In this document: positions 1 to 5,139 of the stretch, piece after piece
Layout: each line of letters opens with the position of its first letter
How positions within the stretch are numbered: position 1 is the first letter of the stretch
From: an uncultured Oscillibacter sp.
GTDB taxonomy: Bacteria > Bacillota > Clostridia > Oscillospirales > Oscillospiraceae
DNA: 6,177 bases
Assembly: GCA_910587875.1 (NCBI GenBank)
Contig: CAJUOD010000149.1
Coordinates: 1-6,177 of the forward strand
Direction: 5' to 3'
Notes under the pieces: generated by a model
The model's input: the letters and a program-made list of their open reading frames with translations, nothing else
The model's database searches: none
Told to the model about the DNA's origin: nothing
Position numbers and translations under genes: made by a program

Positions 1-73
1 CACGGGCAGCCGCGGTAATTTTTCCACTCCGGCGCATCAAGTCGATCTCGTGGGAGGATTTCAGGGTGATCAT
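1..73 (-). CDS. map: Methionine aminopeptidase, type I (N-terminal fragment, runs off the left edge)
   Basis: Only the first 24 codons are in the window. They read MITLKSSHEIDLMRRSGKIT followed by AAAR, which matches the usual start of bacterial type I methionine aminopeptidase (MI-x-LKS-x-x-EI-x-x-MR-x-AG). The enzyme is a cytosolic metal-dependent peptidase that removes the initiator methionine from new proteins; its metal-binding residues lie beyond the edge. The ATG at 73-71 sits 4 nt after the adk stop codon. Its ribosome binding site (GGGGAG, 87-82) lies in the last codons of adk, so the two genes are probably translationally coupled. The position after secY and adk is the standard one in Firmicutes and supports the call, which otherwise rests on a short stretch of protein. 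Confidence 0.9.
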   Translation of the reverse strand, partial: MITLKSSHEIDLMRRSGKITAAAR

Positions 74-77
74 CCCG

Positions 78-710
78 TCATCTCCCCAAAACGCGGAGGA
101 TCGCCTGGGAATTGGCTTCCACAGTCGGCTGGTTCTCCACCGTCTTCAGCAGGCCCCGCTCGGCGTAGAACGCCTTGAGGGGCTCCGTCTCCTTATGATA
201 GACCTCGAGGCGGGACTTCACCGTCTCGGGGGCATCATCCTTTCGCTGGATGAGCTTCCCGCCGCACTTGTCGCAGACGCCCTCGCTCTTCGGGGGCACC
301 GCCACCACGTGGTAGCTGGCACCGCAGTCCGGGCAGACCCGGCGGCCGCTCATGCGCTCCATGATCGTCTCGTCGCTGACCTCCAGGGAGACCACGCAGT
401 CGAAGACGATCCCGGCCTTCTCCAGGGCCTCGGCCTGGGCGATGGTGCGGGGCACGCCGTCCAGGATGTAGCCCTTGGCGCAGTCCGGCTCCTCCAGCCG
501 CTCGGAGATGATGCCGATGATGACCTCATCGGGCACCAGCTGCCCCGCGTCCATGAAGGCCTTGGCTTTCAGGCCCGTGGGGGTGCCGTTCTTCACGGCG
601 GCCCGGAGAATGTTTCCGGTGGAGATGGTGGGAATCTCCAGCTTCTCACACAGGATGTCGGCCTGTGTTCCCTTTCCGGCGCCCGGGGCGCCCAGCAGGA
701 TCAATTTCAT
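78..710 (-). CDS. adk: Adenylate kinase, zinc-type long form
   Basis: Cytosolic enzyme catalysing ATP + AMP = 2 ADP, which keeps the adenine nucleotide pools balanced. The 210-residue protein starts MKLILLGAPGAGKGT, with the P-loop at residues 7-15. The AMP-binding segment has the TGN-x-LR motif near 31-36 and a DGVPRT motif at 84-89, where DGFPRT or DGYPRT is usual. The LID domain carries four cysteines (C126, C129, C146, C149) in two CxxC pairs, the structural zinc site common in Gram-positive adenylate kinases. The ATG at 710 is preferred because AGGAGG (723-718) lies 7 nt upstream; an in-frame TTG one codon earlier would leave only 4 nt. The gene follows secY after a 73-nt spacer holding a strong hairpin and is followed at once by map. 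Confidence 0.98.
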   Translation of the reverse strand: MKLILLGAPGAGKGTQADILCEKLEIPTISTGNILRAAVKNGTPTGLKAKAFMDAGQLVPDEVIIGIISERLEEPDCAKGYILDGVPRTIAQAEALEKAGIVFDCVVSLEVSDETIMERMSGRRVCPDCGASYHVVAVPPKSEGVCDKCGGKLIQRKDDAPETVKSRLEVYHKETEPLKAFYAERGLLKTVENQPTVEANSQAILRVLGR

Positions 711-717
711 CAAAACG

Positions 718-723
718 CCTCCT
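718..723 (-). promoter_or_regulatory. Ribosome binding site that fixes the adk start
   Basis: A perfect AGGAGG reads 723 to 718 on the minus strand. Its 7-nt spacing to the ATG at 710 favours that start over the in-frame TTG at 713. Confidence 0.85.
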
Positions 724-730
724 GTATTCT

Positions 731-768
731 GGGCGCGGGCGGAGGGGAAGCCCCCCGCCCGGGCGCCC
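731..768 (-). promoter_or_regulatory. GC-rich hairpin in the secY-adk spacer
   Basis: The 73-nt spacer between secY and adk contains nested inverted repeats. GGGCGC (731-736) pairs with GCGCCC (763-768), GGGCGG (737-742) with CCGCCC (755-760), and GGGG (744-747) with CCCC (751-754). The loop is three bases, one base (743) is bulged on one arm and two bases (761-762) on the other, giving 16 G-C pairs. No T-run follows on either strand, so it is not a standard intrinsic terminator. The base of the hairpin ends 7 nt before the adk Shine-Dalgarno. It could be a pause site, an RNase processing or 3'-end protection structure for the secY part of the mRNA, or a modulator of adk translation. The structure is plain in the sequence; the role is inference. 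Confidence 0.7.
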
Positions 769-783
769 GCCGTTGGTTGTCTC

Positions 784-2160
784 TTACTCCAGGAAGCCCT
801 TGTACTGACGCATCAGCATCTGGGATTCCAGGGCCTTGACCGTCTCCAGGGCCACGCCCACCACGATGATGACCGAGGTGCCGCCGATGGCCACGGAGTT
901 GTTCCCCAGGATTTTGCCGATGATCAGGGGGCAGATGGCCACGATGCCCAGGTAGATGGCGCCGAAGAGGGTGATCTTGTTCAGCACCTTGCGGATGAAG
1001 TCCACCGTGGGCTTGCCGGGGCGGAAGCCGGGGATGAAGCCGCCCTGCTTTTTCATGTTGTTGGCGATTTCCACGGGGTTGAACTGGATGCTGGAGTAGA
1101 AATAGGCGAAGCCGATGATCAGAATGAAGTAGACCACCATATAGACCACGGATTTCGTGTCGATGGCGTCATAGATGCTCCGGGACACGGTGCCCTCGGC
1201 GGGGATGCCGATGAAGCTCCAGATGGTAATCGGCAGAGAGGCGATGCTCTGGGCGAAGATGACGGGCAGGACGCCGGCCATGCTCACCTTCATGGGCAGG
1301 TTGCTGCTCTGGCCGCCGTACATTTTCCGGCCCACCTGGCGCTTGGCGTACTGCACGGGAATGCGGCGCTCGGCGTCGTTGATGAACACGATGAAGGCAA
1401 TCAGGGCCAGGCCGCCCACCAGGAGCAGCACAATCGCCCAGGGAGCCATGGCGCTCTTCAGCACCTGCTCCGCCTGCTCGGCGGTGTAGCCGGCCTCTAC
1501 CAGGGTCTCCTGGGTCATGGCGCCGCTGTTGATGGCGGACCACCGGCTCACGCCCTGGACCATGCTGGAGACCATATTGGGAACCCGGGACACAATGCCC
1601 GCGAACAGGATGATGGAAATGCCGTTGCCCACGCCGAACTCGGTGACCTGCTCGCCCATCCACATAACGAAGGAGGAACCGGCGATGAAGGACACGATGA
1701 TGACCAGGGCGGGCCAGATGCCGTCGGCCCCGGGGGCCAGGATGCCGTAGCGCTTCATCATGAAGTAGTAGCCCACGGCCTGGAGAATGGCGATGGCCAC
1801 GGTGGTGTAGCGGGTGATGGACTGGATCTTCTTCCGGCCCTCTTCGCCGCCGTCCTTGGCCAGCCGCTCCAGATAGGGGATGGCCACGGTCAGCAGCTGG
1901 ATGATGATGGAGCTGTTGATATAGGGCTGGATGCTCAGGGCAAAGACCGTGGCGGTGGCAAAGGCGCCGCCGCTCATCACGTTGTACAGTCCCAGAATCG
2001 TCGCGCCCATGCCCTTGAGCTGGGCTTCCAGCTGGGCCACGTCGATATAGGGGACGGTGATGGCGTTGCCGATGCGGAAGATCAGCAGGATCAGCAGCGT
2101 GAAGACAATCTTTTTCTTCAGCTCGGGGATGGCCCGGGCTTTGCGAATGGTTTGGATCAC
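784..2160 (-). CDS. secY: Preprotein translocase subunit SecY
   Basis: Central membrane channel of the Sec translocon, which with SecE and SecG passes unfolded preproteins driven by SecA and inserts membrane proteins. The 458-residue product has about ten hydrophobic segments. Family landmarks are FRIGNAITVPYID (28-40), the TM2 region with ALSIQPYINSSIIIQLL (74-90), the cytoplasmic loop RRIPVQYAKR (265-274) and the late cytoplasmic loop FNPVEIANNMKKQGGFIPG (360-378), both of the latter being ribosome and SecA contact regions. The start is a GTG at 2160-2158, one base after the rplO stop; a GGAGGTGA site lies inside the last rplO codons, so coupling is likely. The extracellular loop between TM5 and TM6 (about residues 203-239) looks longer than in Bacillus SecY, which accounts for most of the extra length. 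Confidence 0.98.
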   Translation of the reverse strand: MIQTIRKARAIPELKKKIVFTLLILLIFRIGNAITVPYIDVAQLEAQLKGMGATILGLYNVMSGGAFATATVFALSIQPYINSSIIIQLLTVAIPYLERLAKDGGEEGRKKIQSITRYTTVAIAILQAVGYYFMMKRYGILAPGADGIWPALVIIVSFIAGSSFVMWMGEQVTEFGVGNGISIILFAGIVSRVPNMVSSMVQGVSRWSAINSGAMTQETLVEAGYTAEQAEQVLKSAMAPWAIVLLLVGGLALIAFIVFINDAERRIPVQYAKRQVGRKMYGGQSSNLPMKVSMAGVLPVIFAQSIASLPITIWSFIGIPAEGTVSRSIYDAIDTKSVVYMVVYFILIIGFAYFYSSIQFNPVEIANNMKKQGGFIPGFRPGKPTVDFIRKVLNKITLFGAIYLGIVAICPLIIGKILGNNSVAIGGTSVIIVVGVALETVKALESQMLMRQYKGFLE

Positions 2161-2161
2161 G

Positions 2162-2602
2162 TTACTTCACCTCCGCCTTTCCGCCGGCTGCCTCGATGGC
2201 TTCCTTGGCAGACGCGGAGAAAGCGTTGGCCTTGACAGTGACCTTTTTGGTGAGCTTCCCGTTGCCCAGGACTTTGAAGCCGTACTCGCACTTGCTGAGG
2301 ACGCCTTTTTCCAGCAGCGCCTCGGCGGTGACGGTATCTCCGTCGTTGAACGCATTCAGGGCACTGAGGTTCACGACCTCCAGGGGCTTGGCGAAAATGT
2401 TGTTGAAGCCCCGCTTGGGGATGCGGCGGGCCAGAGGCATCTGGCCGCCCTCAAAGCCCACGCGGACCTTGCCGCCGGAGCGGGCCTTCTGGCCCTTGTG
2501 GCCCCGGCCGCCGGTCTTGCCGTTGCCGGAGCCGGCGCCCCGGCCCTTGCGGTAAGCCTGACGGACGGAACCCTCGGCGGGAGACAGTTCGCTTAATTTC
2601 AT
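2162..2602 (-). CDS. rplO: 50S ribosomal protein uL15
   Basis: Large-subunit protein that binds 23S rRNA and helps late 50S assembly. The 146-residue product shows the typical basic glycine-rich N-terminal extension (GRGAGSGNGKTGGRGHKGQKARSG within residues 20-43), then FEGGQMPLARRIPKRGF (50-66) and the globular C-terminal part with VNLSALN (77-83) and VLGNGKLTKKVTVKA (111-125). The ATG at 2602 is chosen because MKLSEL is the family start and AGGAGG (2616-2611) lies 8 nt upstream. The open frame continues upstream to 2740, but that part overlaps rpmD out of frame and has no uL15 similarity. The Shine-Dalgarno begins on the last base of the rpmD stop, and the gene ends one base before the secY start. 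Confidence 0.98.
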   Translation of the reverse strand: MKLSELSPAEGSVRQAYRKGRGAGSGNGKTGGRGHKGQKARSGGKVRVGFEGGQMPLARRIPKRGFNNIFAKPLEVVNLSALNAFNDGDTVTAEALLEKGVLSKCEYGFKVLGNGKLTKKVTVKANAFSASAKEAIEAAGGKAEVK

Positions 2603-2615
2603 GATTGGCGCCTCC

Positions 2616-2798
2616 TTACTTCTCTTCGGTAACTTGCAGCAGATAGCCGATCTTCGCCACTTTTCCGCGGGTGGGATCGTTGTCGGGCTGCACGGTAACG
2701 TCACCGATCTTGCGCAGACCCAGGGAATGCGCGGTGGCAACCTGCTTTTCCAGGCGGCCGTTCAGGCTCTTGACGAGCTCAATCCTTAAGTTTGCCAT
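2616..2798 (-). CDS. rpmD: 50S ribosomal protein uL30
   Basis: Small large-subunit protein of 60 residues, the usual bacterial size. It begins MANLRIELVKS, followed by the RNA-binding stretch SLGLRKIGDVTVQPDNDPTR (25-44) and the C-terminal GKVAKIGYLLQV (45-56), the pattern of bacterial L30. An open frame extends 24 codons further upstream, but that part lies inside rpsE and is not L30-like; AGGAGG at 2812-2807, 8 nt from the ATG, sets the start at 2798. Its Shine-Dalgarno shares its first base with the rpsE stop codon, and its own stop shares a base with the rplO Shine-Dalgarno, so rpsE, rpmD and rplO are probably translated as a coupled series. Confidence 0.97.
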   Translation of the reverse strand: MANLRIELVKSLNGRLEKQVATAHSLGLRKIGDVTVQPDNDPTRGKVAKIGYLLQVTEEK

Positions 2799-2811
2799 GT
2801 TTTGCGCCTCC

Positions 2812-3312
2812 TTAACCCACGATGTCTTCGACGCTCTTCCCGCGGATGCGGGCGACTTCCTCGGGGCCACGCATGGACTTCAGGCCCTGGAAGGCGGCGG
2901 CGACCACATTGTTGGGGTTGTTGGACCGGAGGCTCTTGGCTCGGATGTCCTTGATGCCTGCGGCCTCCACGACGGCGCGGACCGCGCCGCCGGCGATGAC
3001 CCCGGTACCGGGGGCGGCGGGCTTCATCAGAACCCGGCCCGCGCCGGCCTCACCGATGGTCTCATGGGGCAGCGTGGTGCCCGCCAGAGTCACGGTGATC
3101 ATGTTTTTCTTAGCGGCCTCGATGCCCTTGCGGATGGCTTCGGGAACTTCGGCGGCCTTGCCCAGGCCGTAGCCGACCTTGCCCTTGCCGTCTCCCACGA
3201 CCACCAGGGCGGAGAACTTCATGACCCGGCCGCCCTTCACGGTCTTGGAAACGCGGTTCAGGTACACGACTTTCTCGATATACTCGCTCTGCTCTCTTTC
3301 AAATCTAGGCAT
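2812..3312 (-). CDS. rpsE: 30S ribosomal protein uS5
   Basis: Small-subunit protein that contacts helix 34 and the central pseudoknot of 16S rRNA and contributes to decoding accuracy and mRNA entry. The 166-residue product has the N-terminal double-stranded-RNA-binding fold (about 11-74) including the loop VSKTVKGGR (21-29), where spectinomycin-resistance changes map in other bacteria; no obvious deletion is seen there. The C-terminal domain contains GEAGAGRVLMKPAAPGTG (87-104) and the conserved RSNNPNNVV (129-137). The ATG at 3312 is preceded by a tandem ribosome binding site. It lies 17 nt after rplR and 13 nt before rpmD, in the normal spc order. Confidence 0.98.
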   Translation of the reverse strand: MPRFEREQSEYIEKVVYLNRVSKTVKGGRVMKFSALVVVGDGKGKVGYGLGKAAEVPEAIRKGIEAAKKNMITVTLAGTTLPHETIGEAGAGRVLMKPAAPGTGVIAGGAVRAVVEAAGIKDIRAKSLRSNNPNNVVAAAFQGLKSMRGPEEVARIRGKSVEDIVG

Positions 3313-3320
3313 TGAACGTT

Positions 3321-3330
3321 CCTCCCTCCT
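3321..3330 (-). promoter_or_regulatory. Tandem Shine-Dalgarno of rpsE
   Basis: AGGAGGGAGG reads 3330 to 3321 on the minus strand. It holds two overlapping anti-16S matches: the distal AGGAGG begins on the last base of the rplR stop and the proximal GGAGG lies 8 nt before the rpsE ATG. The proximal copy has the better spacing. Confidence 0.8.
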
Positions 3331-3689
3331 TAGAACTGCAGGCCGCCCTCGCGGGCGCCCTCGGCCAGGGCCTTCACGCGGCCGTGATACAGGTAGCCGC
3401 CGCGGTCGAAGACCACGGTCTCGATACCCTTGGCCTTGGCGCGCTCAGCCACCAGCTTGCCCACGGCCTCGGCGGCGGCGACATTTCCGCCGTAGCCTTC
3501 AATGGCCTTATCCAGGGAGGAAGCGGAGACCAGGGTCACGCCGGCCACATCGTCGATGATCTGGGCGTAGATATTGGCCTCGCTGCGGAACACGTTCAGA
3601 CGCGGCATCTCGGGAGTGCCGGAGATTTTGGCGCGCACCCTCTTGTGGCGCTTCATGCGCTGGGCGTTGGTATTGGGTCTTTTAATCAT
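3330..3689 (-). CDS. rplR: 50S ribosomal protein uL18
   Basis: Binds 5S rRNA, together with uL5, and anchors the central protuberance of the 50S subunit. The 119-residue product has the basic N-terminus (MIKRPNTNAQRMKRHKRVRAK), then RLNVFRSEANIYAQIIDD (30-47) and the C-terminal signature FDRGGYLYHGRVKALAEGAR (94-113) ending EGGLQF, all typical of bacterial L18. The ATG at 3689 lies 9 nt after AGGAGG (3704-3699), whose first base is the last base of the rplF stop. The length matches the family. Confidence 0.98.
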   Translation of the reverse strand: MIKRPNTNAQRMKRHKRVRAKISGTPEMPRLNVFRSEANIYAQIIDDVAGVTLVSASSLDKAIEGYGGNVAAAEAVGKLVAERAKAKGIETVVFDRGGYLYHGRVKALAEGAREGGLQF

Positions 3690-3703
3690 TTCGGCACACC
3701 TCC

Positions 3704-4249
3704 TTACTTCTTGGCACCGGTCTTACCGACCTTGCGGCGGATGGTTTCATTGGCATACTTGATTCCCTTGCCCTTGTACGGCTCGGGCGGGCGCTTCTCG
3801 CGGATCTCGGCGGCAAACTGGCCGACGGCCTCTTTGTCGCAGCCGCGGACGATGATTTTATTGGGGGAGGGAACTTCGATGGTGATGCCCTCCACCTCAG
3901 AAACGATCACCTGATGGGAGAAGCCCAGGTTCATGACCAGGTTGTTCCCCTCTTTCGCCACACGGTAGCCCACGCCGTTGACTTCCAGCTCCTTAGCATA
4001 GCCGTCGGTGACTCCGACGATCATGTTGTGCAGGAGCGTGCGGGTCAGGCCGTGGAGGCTGCGGTGCAGCTTATCCTCGGAAGGACGCTTCACGGTGATC
4101 GCAGTGCCTTCCTGTTCAATGATCATCTCCGGGCGCAGCGCGCGGGTCAGCTGGCCCTTGGGTCCCTTCACAGTGACCACATTACCCTCGGCGATGTTCA
4201 CGGTCACGCCGGCGGGGACGGTAATGGGCATTCTGCCGATTCTAGACAT
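3704..4249 (-). CDS. rplF: 50S ribosomal protein uL6
   Basis: Large-subunit protein near the sarcin-ricin loop and the factor-binding site. The 181-residue product has the two tandem L6 domains: the first covers about residues 1-80, with SRIGRMPITVP at the start and HGLTRTLLHNMIVGV at 66-80; the second covers about 82-165, with EVNGVGYRV (89-97) and the C-terminal signature RPPEPYKGKGIKYANE (153-168). The protein ends in a basic tail. The ATG at 4249 lies 10 nt after AGGAGG (4265-4260), which overlaps the rpsH stop. Size and motifs are ordinary for Firmicutes. Confidence 0.98.
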   Translation of the reverse strand: MSRIGRMPITVPAGVTVNIAEGNVVTVKGPKGQLTRALRPEMIIEQEGTAITVKRPSEDKLHRSLHGLTRTLLHNMIVGVTDGYAKELEVNGVGYRVAKEGNNLVMNLGFSHQVIVSEVEGITIEVPSPNKIIVRGCDKEAVGQFAAEIREKRPPEPYKGKGIKYANETIRRKVGKTGAKK

Positions 4250-4264
4250 TGTTCAATACCCTCC

Positions 4265-4663
4265 TTACCAGACGAACGCCAGGACTTCGCCGCCGACATG
4301 GAGCTCGCGGGCCTTTTTGTCGGTCATGACGCCCTTGGACGTGGAGATGATAGCGATGCCCAGGCCGCGGAGCACGCGGGGCAGCTCGTCGGCGCCCACG
4401 TAGACCCGGAGGCCCGGCTTGGAGACGCGGCGCAGGCCGGTGATGACCTTTTCCTTGCCCGCGTTGTACTTCAGGGTGATGTGAATCTTTCCCTGAGTGC
4501 CGTCGTCCACGATCTGGAAATTTTTGATATAGCCCTCGTCCAGCAGAATCTGAGCGATGCTCTTTTTCATGTTGGAGGCGGGGACGTCCACTGTGTCGTG
4601 TTTCGCGCTGACGGCGTTGCGGATTCGGGTGAGCATATCCGCAACCGGATCGGTGATATGCAT
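4265..4663 (-). CDS. rpsH: 30S ribosomal protein uS8
   Basis: Primary 16S rRNA-binding protein of the small-subunit platform; in E. coli it also represses its own spc operon by binding the mRNA near rplE, but I found no clear copy of that site here. The 132-residue product starts MHITDPVADMLTRIRNA and carries the C-terminal RNA-binding signature STSKGVMTDKKAR (107-119), ending GGEVLAFVW. The ATG at 4663 has AGGAGG at 4677-4672, 8 nt upstream. This is the only gene of the ribosomal run whose start lies far from the preceding stop: 276 nt of structured, non-coding sequence separates it from rpsZ, so its translation must begin independently. Confidence 0.98.
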   Translation of the reverse strand: MHITDPVADMLTRIRNAVSAKHDTVDVPASNMKKSIAQILLDEGYIKNFQIVDDGTQGKIHITLKYNAGKEKVITGLRRVSKPGLRVYVGADELPRVLRGLGIAIISTSKGVMTDKKARELHVGGEVLAFVW

Positions 4664-4680
4664 GGTGTAATCCTCCTATT

Positions 4681-4685
4681 TTAGA
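4681..4685. repeat. Left copy of possible target-site duplication
   Basis: TTAGA directly abuts the left terminus (GTTG, 4686-4689) of the putative inserted element and recurs at 4922-4926. The match is only 5 bp, so chance cannot be excluded. Confidence 0.45.
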
Positions 4686-4688
4686 GTT

Positions 4689-4703
4689 GCGGCCTTTGGC
4701 CGC
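4689..4703. repeat. Short perfect hairpin near the element's left end
   Basis: GCGGCC (4689-4694) and GGCCGC (4698-4703) pair perfectly around a three-base loop. In the operon mRNA it forms 11 nt before the rpsH Shine-Dalgarno (4677-4672), close enough to affect ribosome access or to block read-in from upstream. Confidence 0.75.
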
Positions 4704-4705
4704 TT

Positions 4706-4770
4706 CAGCAGCGAGGTATCATGACCAATTGGGCTCCTCGGCCCGATTGGCCATGACCTTTCGCCGTCTG
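4706..4770. repeat. Long imperfect hairpin inside the element
   Basis: An extended stem can be built from outside in. CAG (4706-4708) pairs with CTG (4768-4770), GCGA (4711-4714) with TCGC (4761-4764), GGT (4715-4717) with ACC (4756-4758), CATG (4720-4723) with CATG (4752-4755), CCAAT (4725-4729) with ATTGG (4746-4750) and GGGC (4731-4734) with GCCC (4741-4744). The loop has six bases. The breaks are an internal loop, two 2-nt bulges, one mismatch (4724/4751) and one T.G position (4730/4745). That is 23 Watson-Crick pairs. Confidence 0.75.
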
Positions 4771-4801
4771 TCCCCCACTTTTTCTCGAGAGACTGTAACG
4801 A

Positions 4802-4831
4802 CACTTGATTTTGTGAAGCAAAATCTTAGTG
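4802..4831. repeat. AT-rich hairpin inside the element
   Basis: GATTTTG (4807-4813) pairs perfectly with CAAAATC (4819-4825) around a five-base loop. Outside it, CACT (4802-4805) pairs with AGTG (4828-4831) across a small internal loop. Confidence 0.75.
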
Positions 4832-4861
4832 GAGTACGTCCACGAAGTGGAAAAAGTAGGC

Positions 4862-4883
4862 AAAAAGAGCTTTATCACGCTCT
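4862..4883 (-). terminator. Weak terminator-like hairpin with T-run in the operon's direction
   Basis: On the minus strand AGAGC (4883-4879) and GCTCT (4870-4866) form a 5-bp stem with an eight-base loop, followed directly by TTTT (4865-4862). The layout is that of an intrinsic terminator, but the stem is short. If active it could only be partial, because essential genes lie downstream. Confidence 0.3.
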
Positions 4884-4885
4884 AA

Positions 4886-4907
4886 GGCTTGGGCATTTGT
4901 CCAAGCC
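4886..4907. repeat. Perfect hairpin near the element's right end
   Basis: GGCTTGG (4886-4892) and CCAAGCC (4901-4907) pair perfectly. On the plus strand the stem can extend by a G.T pair (4893/4900) and a C-G pair (4894/4899). Confidence 0.75.
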
Positions 4908-4921
4908 GGAGCGACGACAAC

Positions 4922-4926
4922 TTAGA
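4922..4926. repeat. Right copy of possible target-site duplication
   Basis: TTAGA directly abuts the right terminus (CAAC, 4918-4921) of the putative element and matches 4681-4685. Confidence 0.45.
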
Positions 4927-4939
4927 TATCCGGAGGCTC

Positions 4940-5125
4940 TCAGAAGGAGGCCTTGCGGACGCCGGGGATCTCGCCCTTGTAGGCCAGTTCCCGGAAGCAG
5001 ATACGGCAGACGCCGTAGTCCCGGAGATAGGCGTGGGGACGGCCGCAGAGCTTGCAGCGGTTGTACTTCCGGCTGGAGTACTTGGCGGGGCGCTGCTGCT
5101 TCAGAATCATGGATTTCTTAGCCAT
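4940..5125 (-). CDS. rpsZ: 30S ribosomal protein uS14, zinc-binding short form (type Z)
   Basis: Small-subunit head protein, also called rpsN or rpsNA. The 61-residue length and four cysteines in two CxxC pairs (C24, C27, C40, C43), within NRCKLCGRPHAYLRDYGVCR, mark the zinc-containing short paralogue typical of Firmicutes operons rather than the longer zinc-free form. It ends PGVRKASF as usual. The ATG at 5125 has AGGAGG (5140-5135) 9 nt upstream, overlapping the rplE stop. It is the last gene before the 276-nt structured gap. It ends in TGA rather than TAA and is not followed by a fused Shine-Dalgarno, unlike most of its neighbours. Confidence 0.98.
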   Translation of the reverse strand: MAKKSMILKQQRPAKYSSRKYNRCKLCGRPHAYLRDYGVCRICFRELAYKGEIPGVRKASF

Positions 5126-5139
5126 TCTTCTCTCCCTCC

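Larger units (their letters stand above)
4686..4921. mobile_element. Putative MITE-like structured repeat between rpsZ and rpsH
   Basis: This 236-bp block has no credible gene and about 52% GC by hand count, visibly below the flanking genes. It begins GTTGCGGC and ends GACGACAAC; the outer four bases are inverted repeats (GTTG/CAAC) and TTAGA flanks both ends. Inside are consecutive perfect or near-perfect hairpins: 4689-4703, 4706-4770, 4802-4831, 4866-4883 and 4886-4907, plus a longer-range pairing of 4774-4784 with 4850-4860 that encloses the 4802-4831 hairpin. Removing the block with one TTAGA copy would leave a 35-nt spacer. This suggests a small non-autonomous element inserted into the operon. 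Alternatives are a conserved structured RNA or leader with a regulatory role. G.U-compatible mismatches occur for both strands, so the sequence does not show which strand's RNA folds. I do not recognise it as a named family. Confidence 0.5.

Noticed and set aside
711..783. Intrinsic terminator after secY
   Set aside because: The hairpin is very strong but is followed by AGAATAC on the minus strand and by no T-run on the plus strand, and the operon continues directly with adk and map.
475..2235. 586-codon open frame on the plus strand
   Set aside because: It lies antisense to secY and adk, is rich in His, Gly, Asp and Ala as expected from the complement of high-GC codons, and has no recognisable domain. 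It is a shadow frame.
2602..2870. Upstream extensions of the rplO frame (to 2740) and the rpmD frame (to 2870)
   Set aside because: The extra N-termini lie in the neighbouring gene's sequence in another frame, look nothing like uL15 or uL30, and the internal ATGs have perfect Shine-Dalgarno sites at 8 nt.
4664..4939. tRNA, 5S rRNA or CRISPR in the long gap
   Set aside because: I see no cloverleaf with a T-loop and acceptor stem, no 5S-like sequence and no regularly spaced direct repeats. The repeats are inverted and each differs in sequence.
4687..5121. 144-codon plus-strand frame across the rpsZ-rpsH gap
   Set aside because: More than a third of it is antisense to rpsZ, the composition is Arg-rich and low in complexity, and the rest runs through the hairpins. 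There is no good ribosome binding site.
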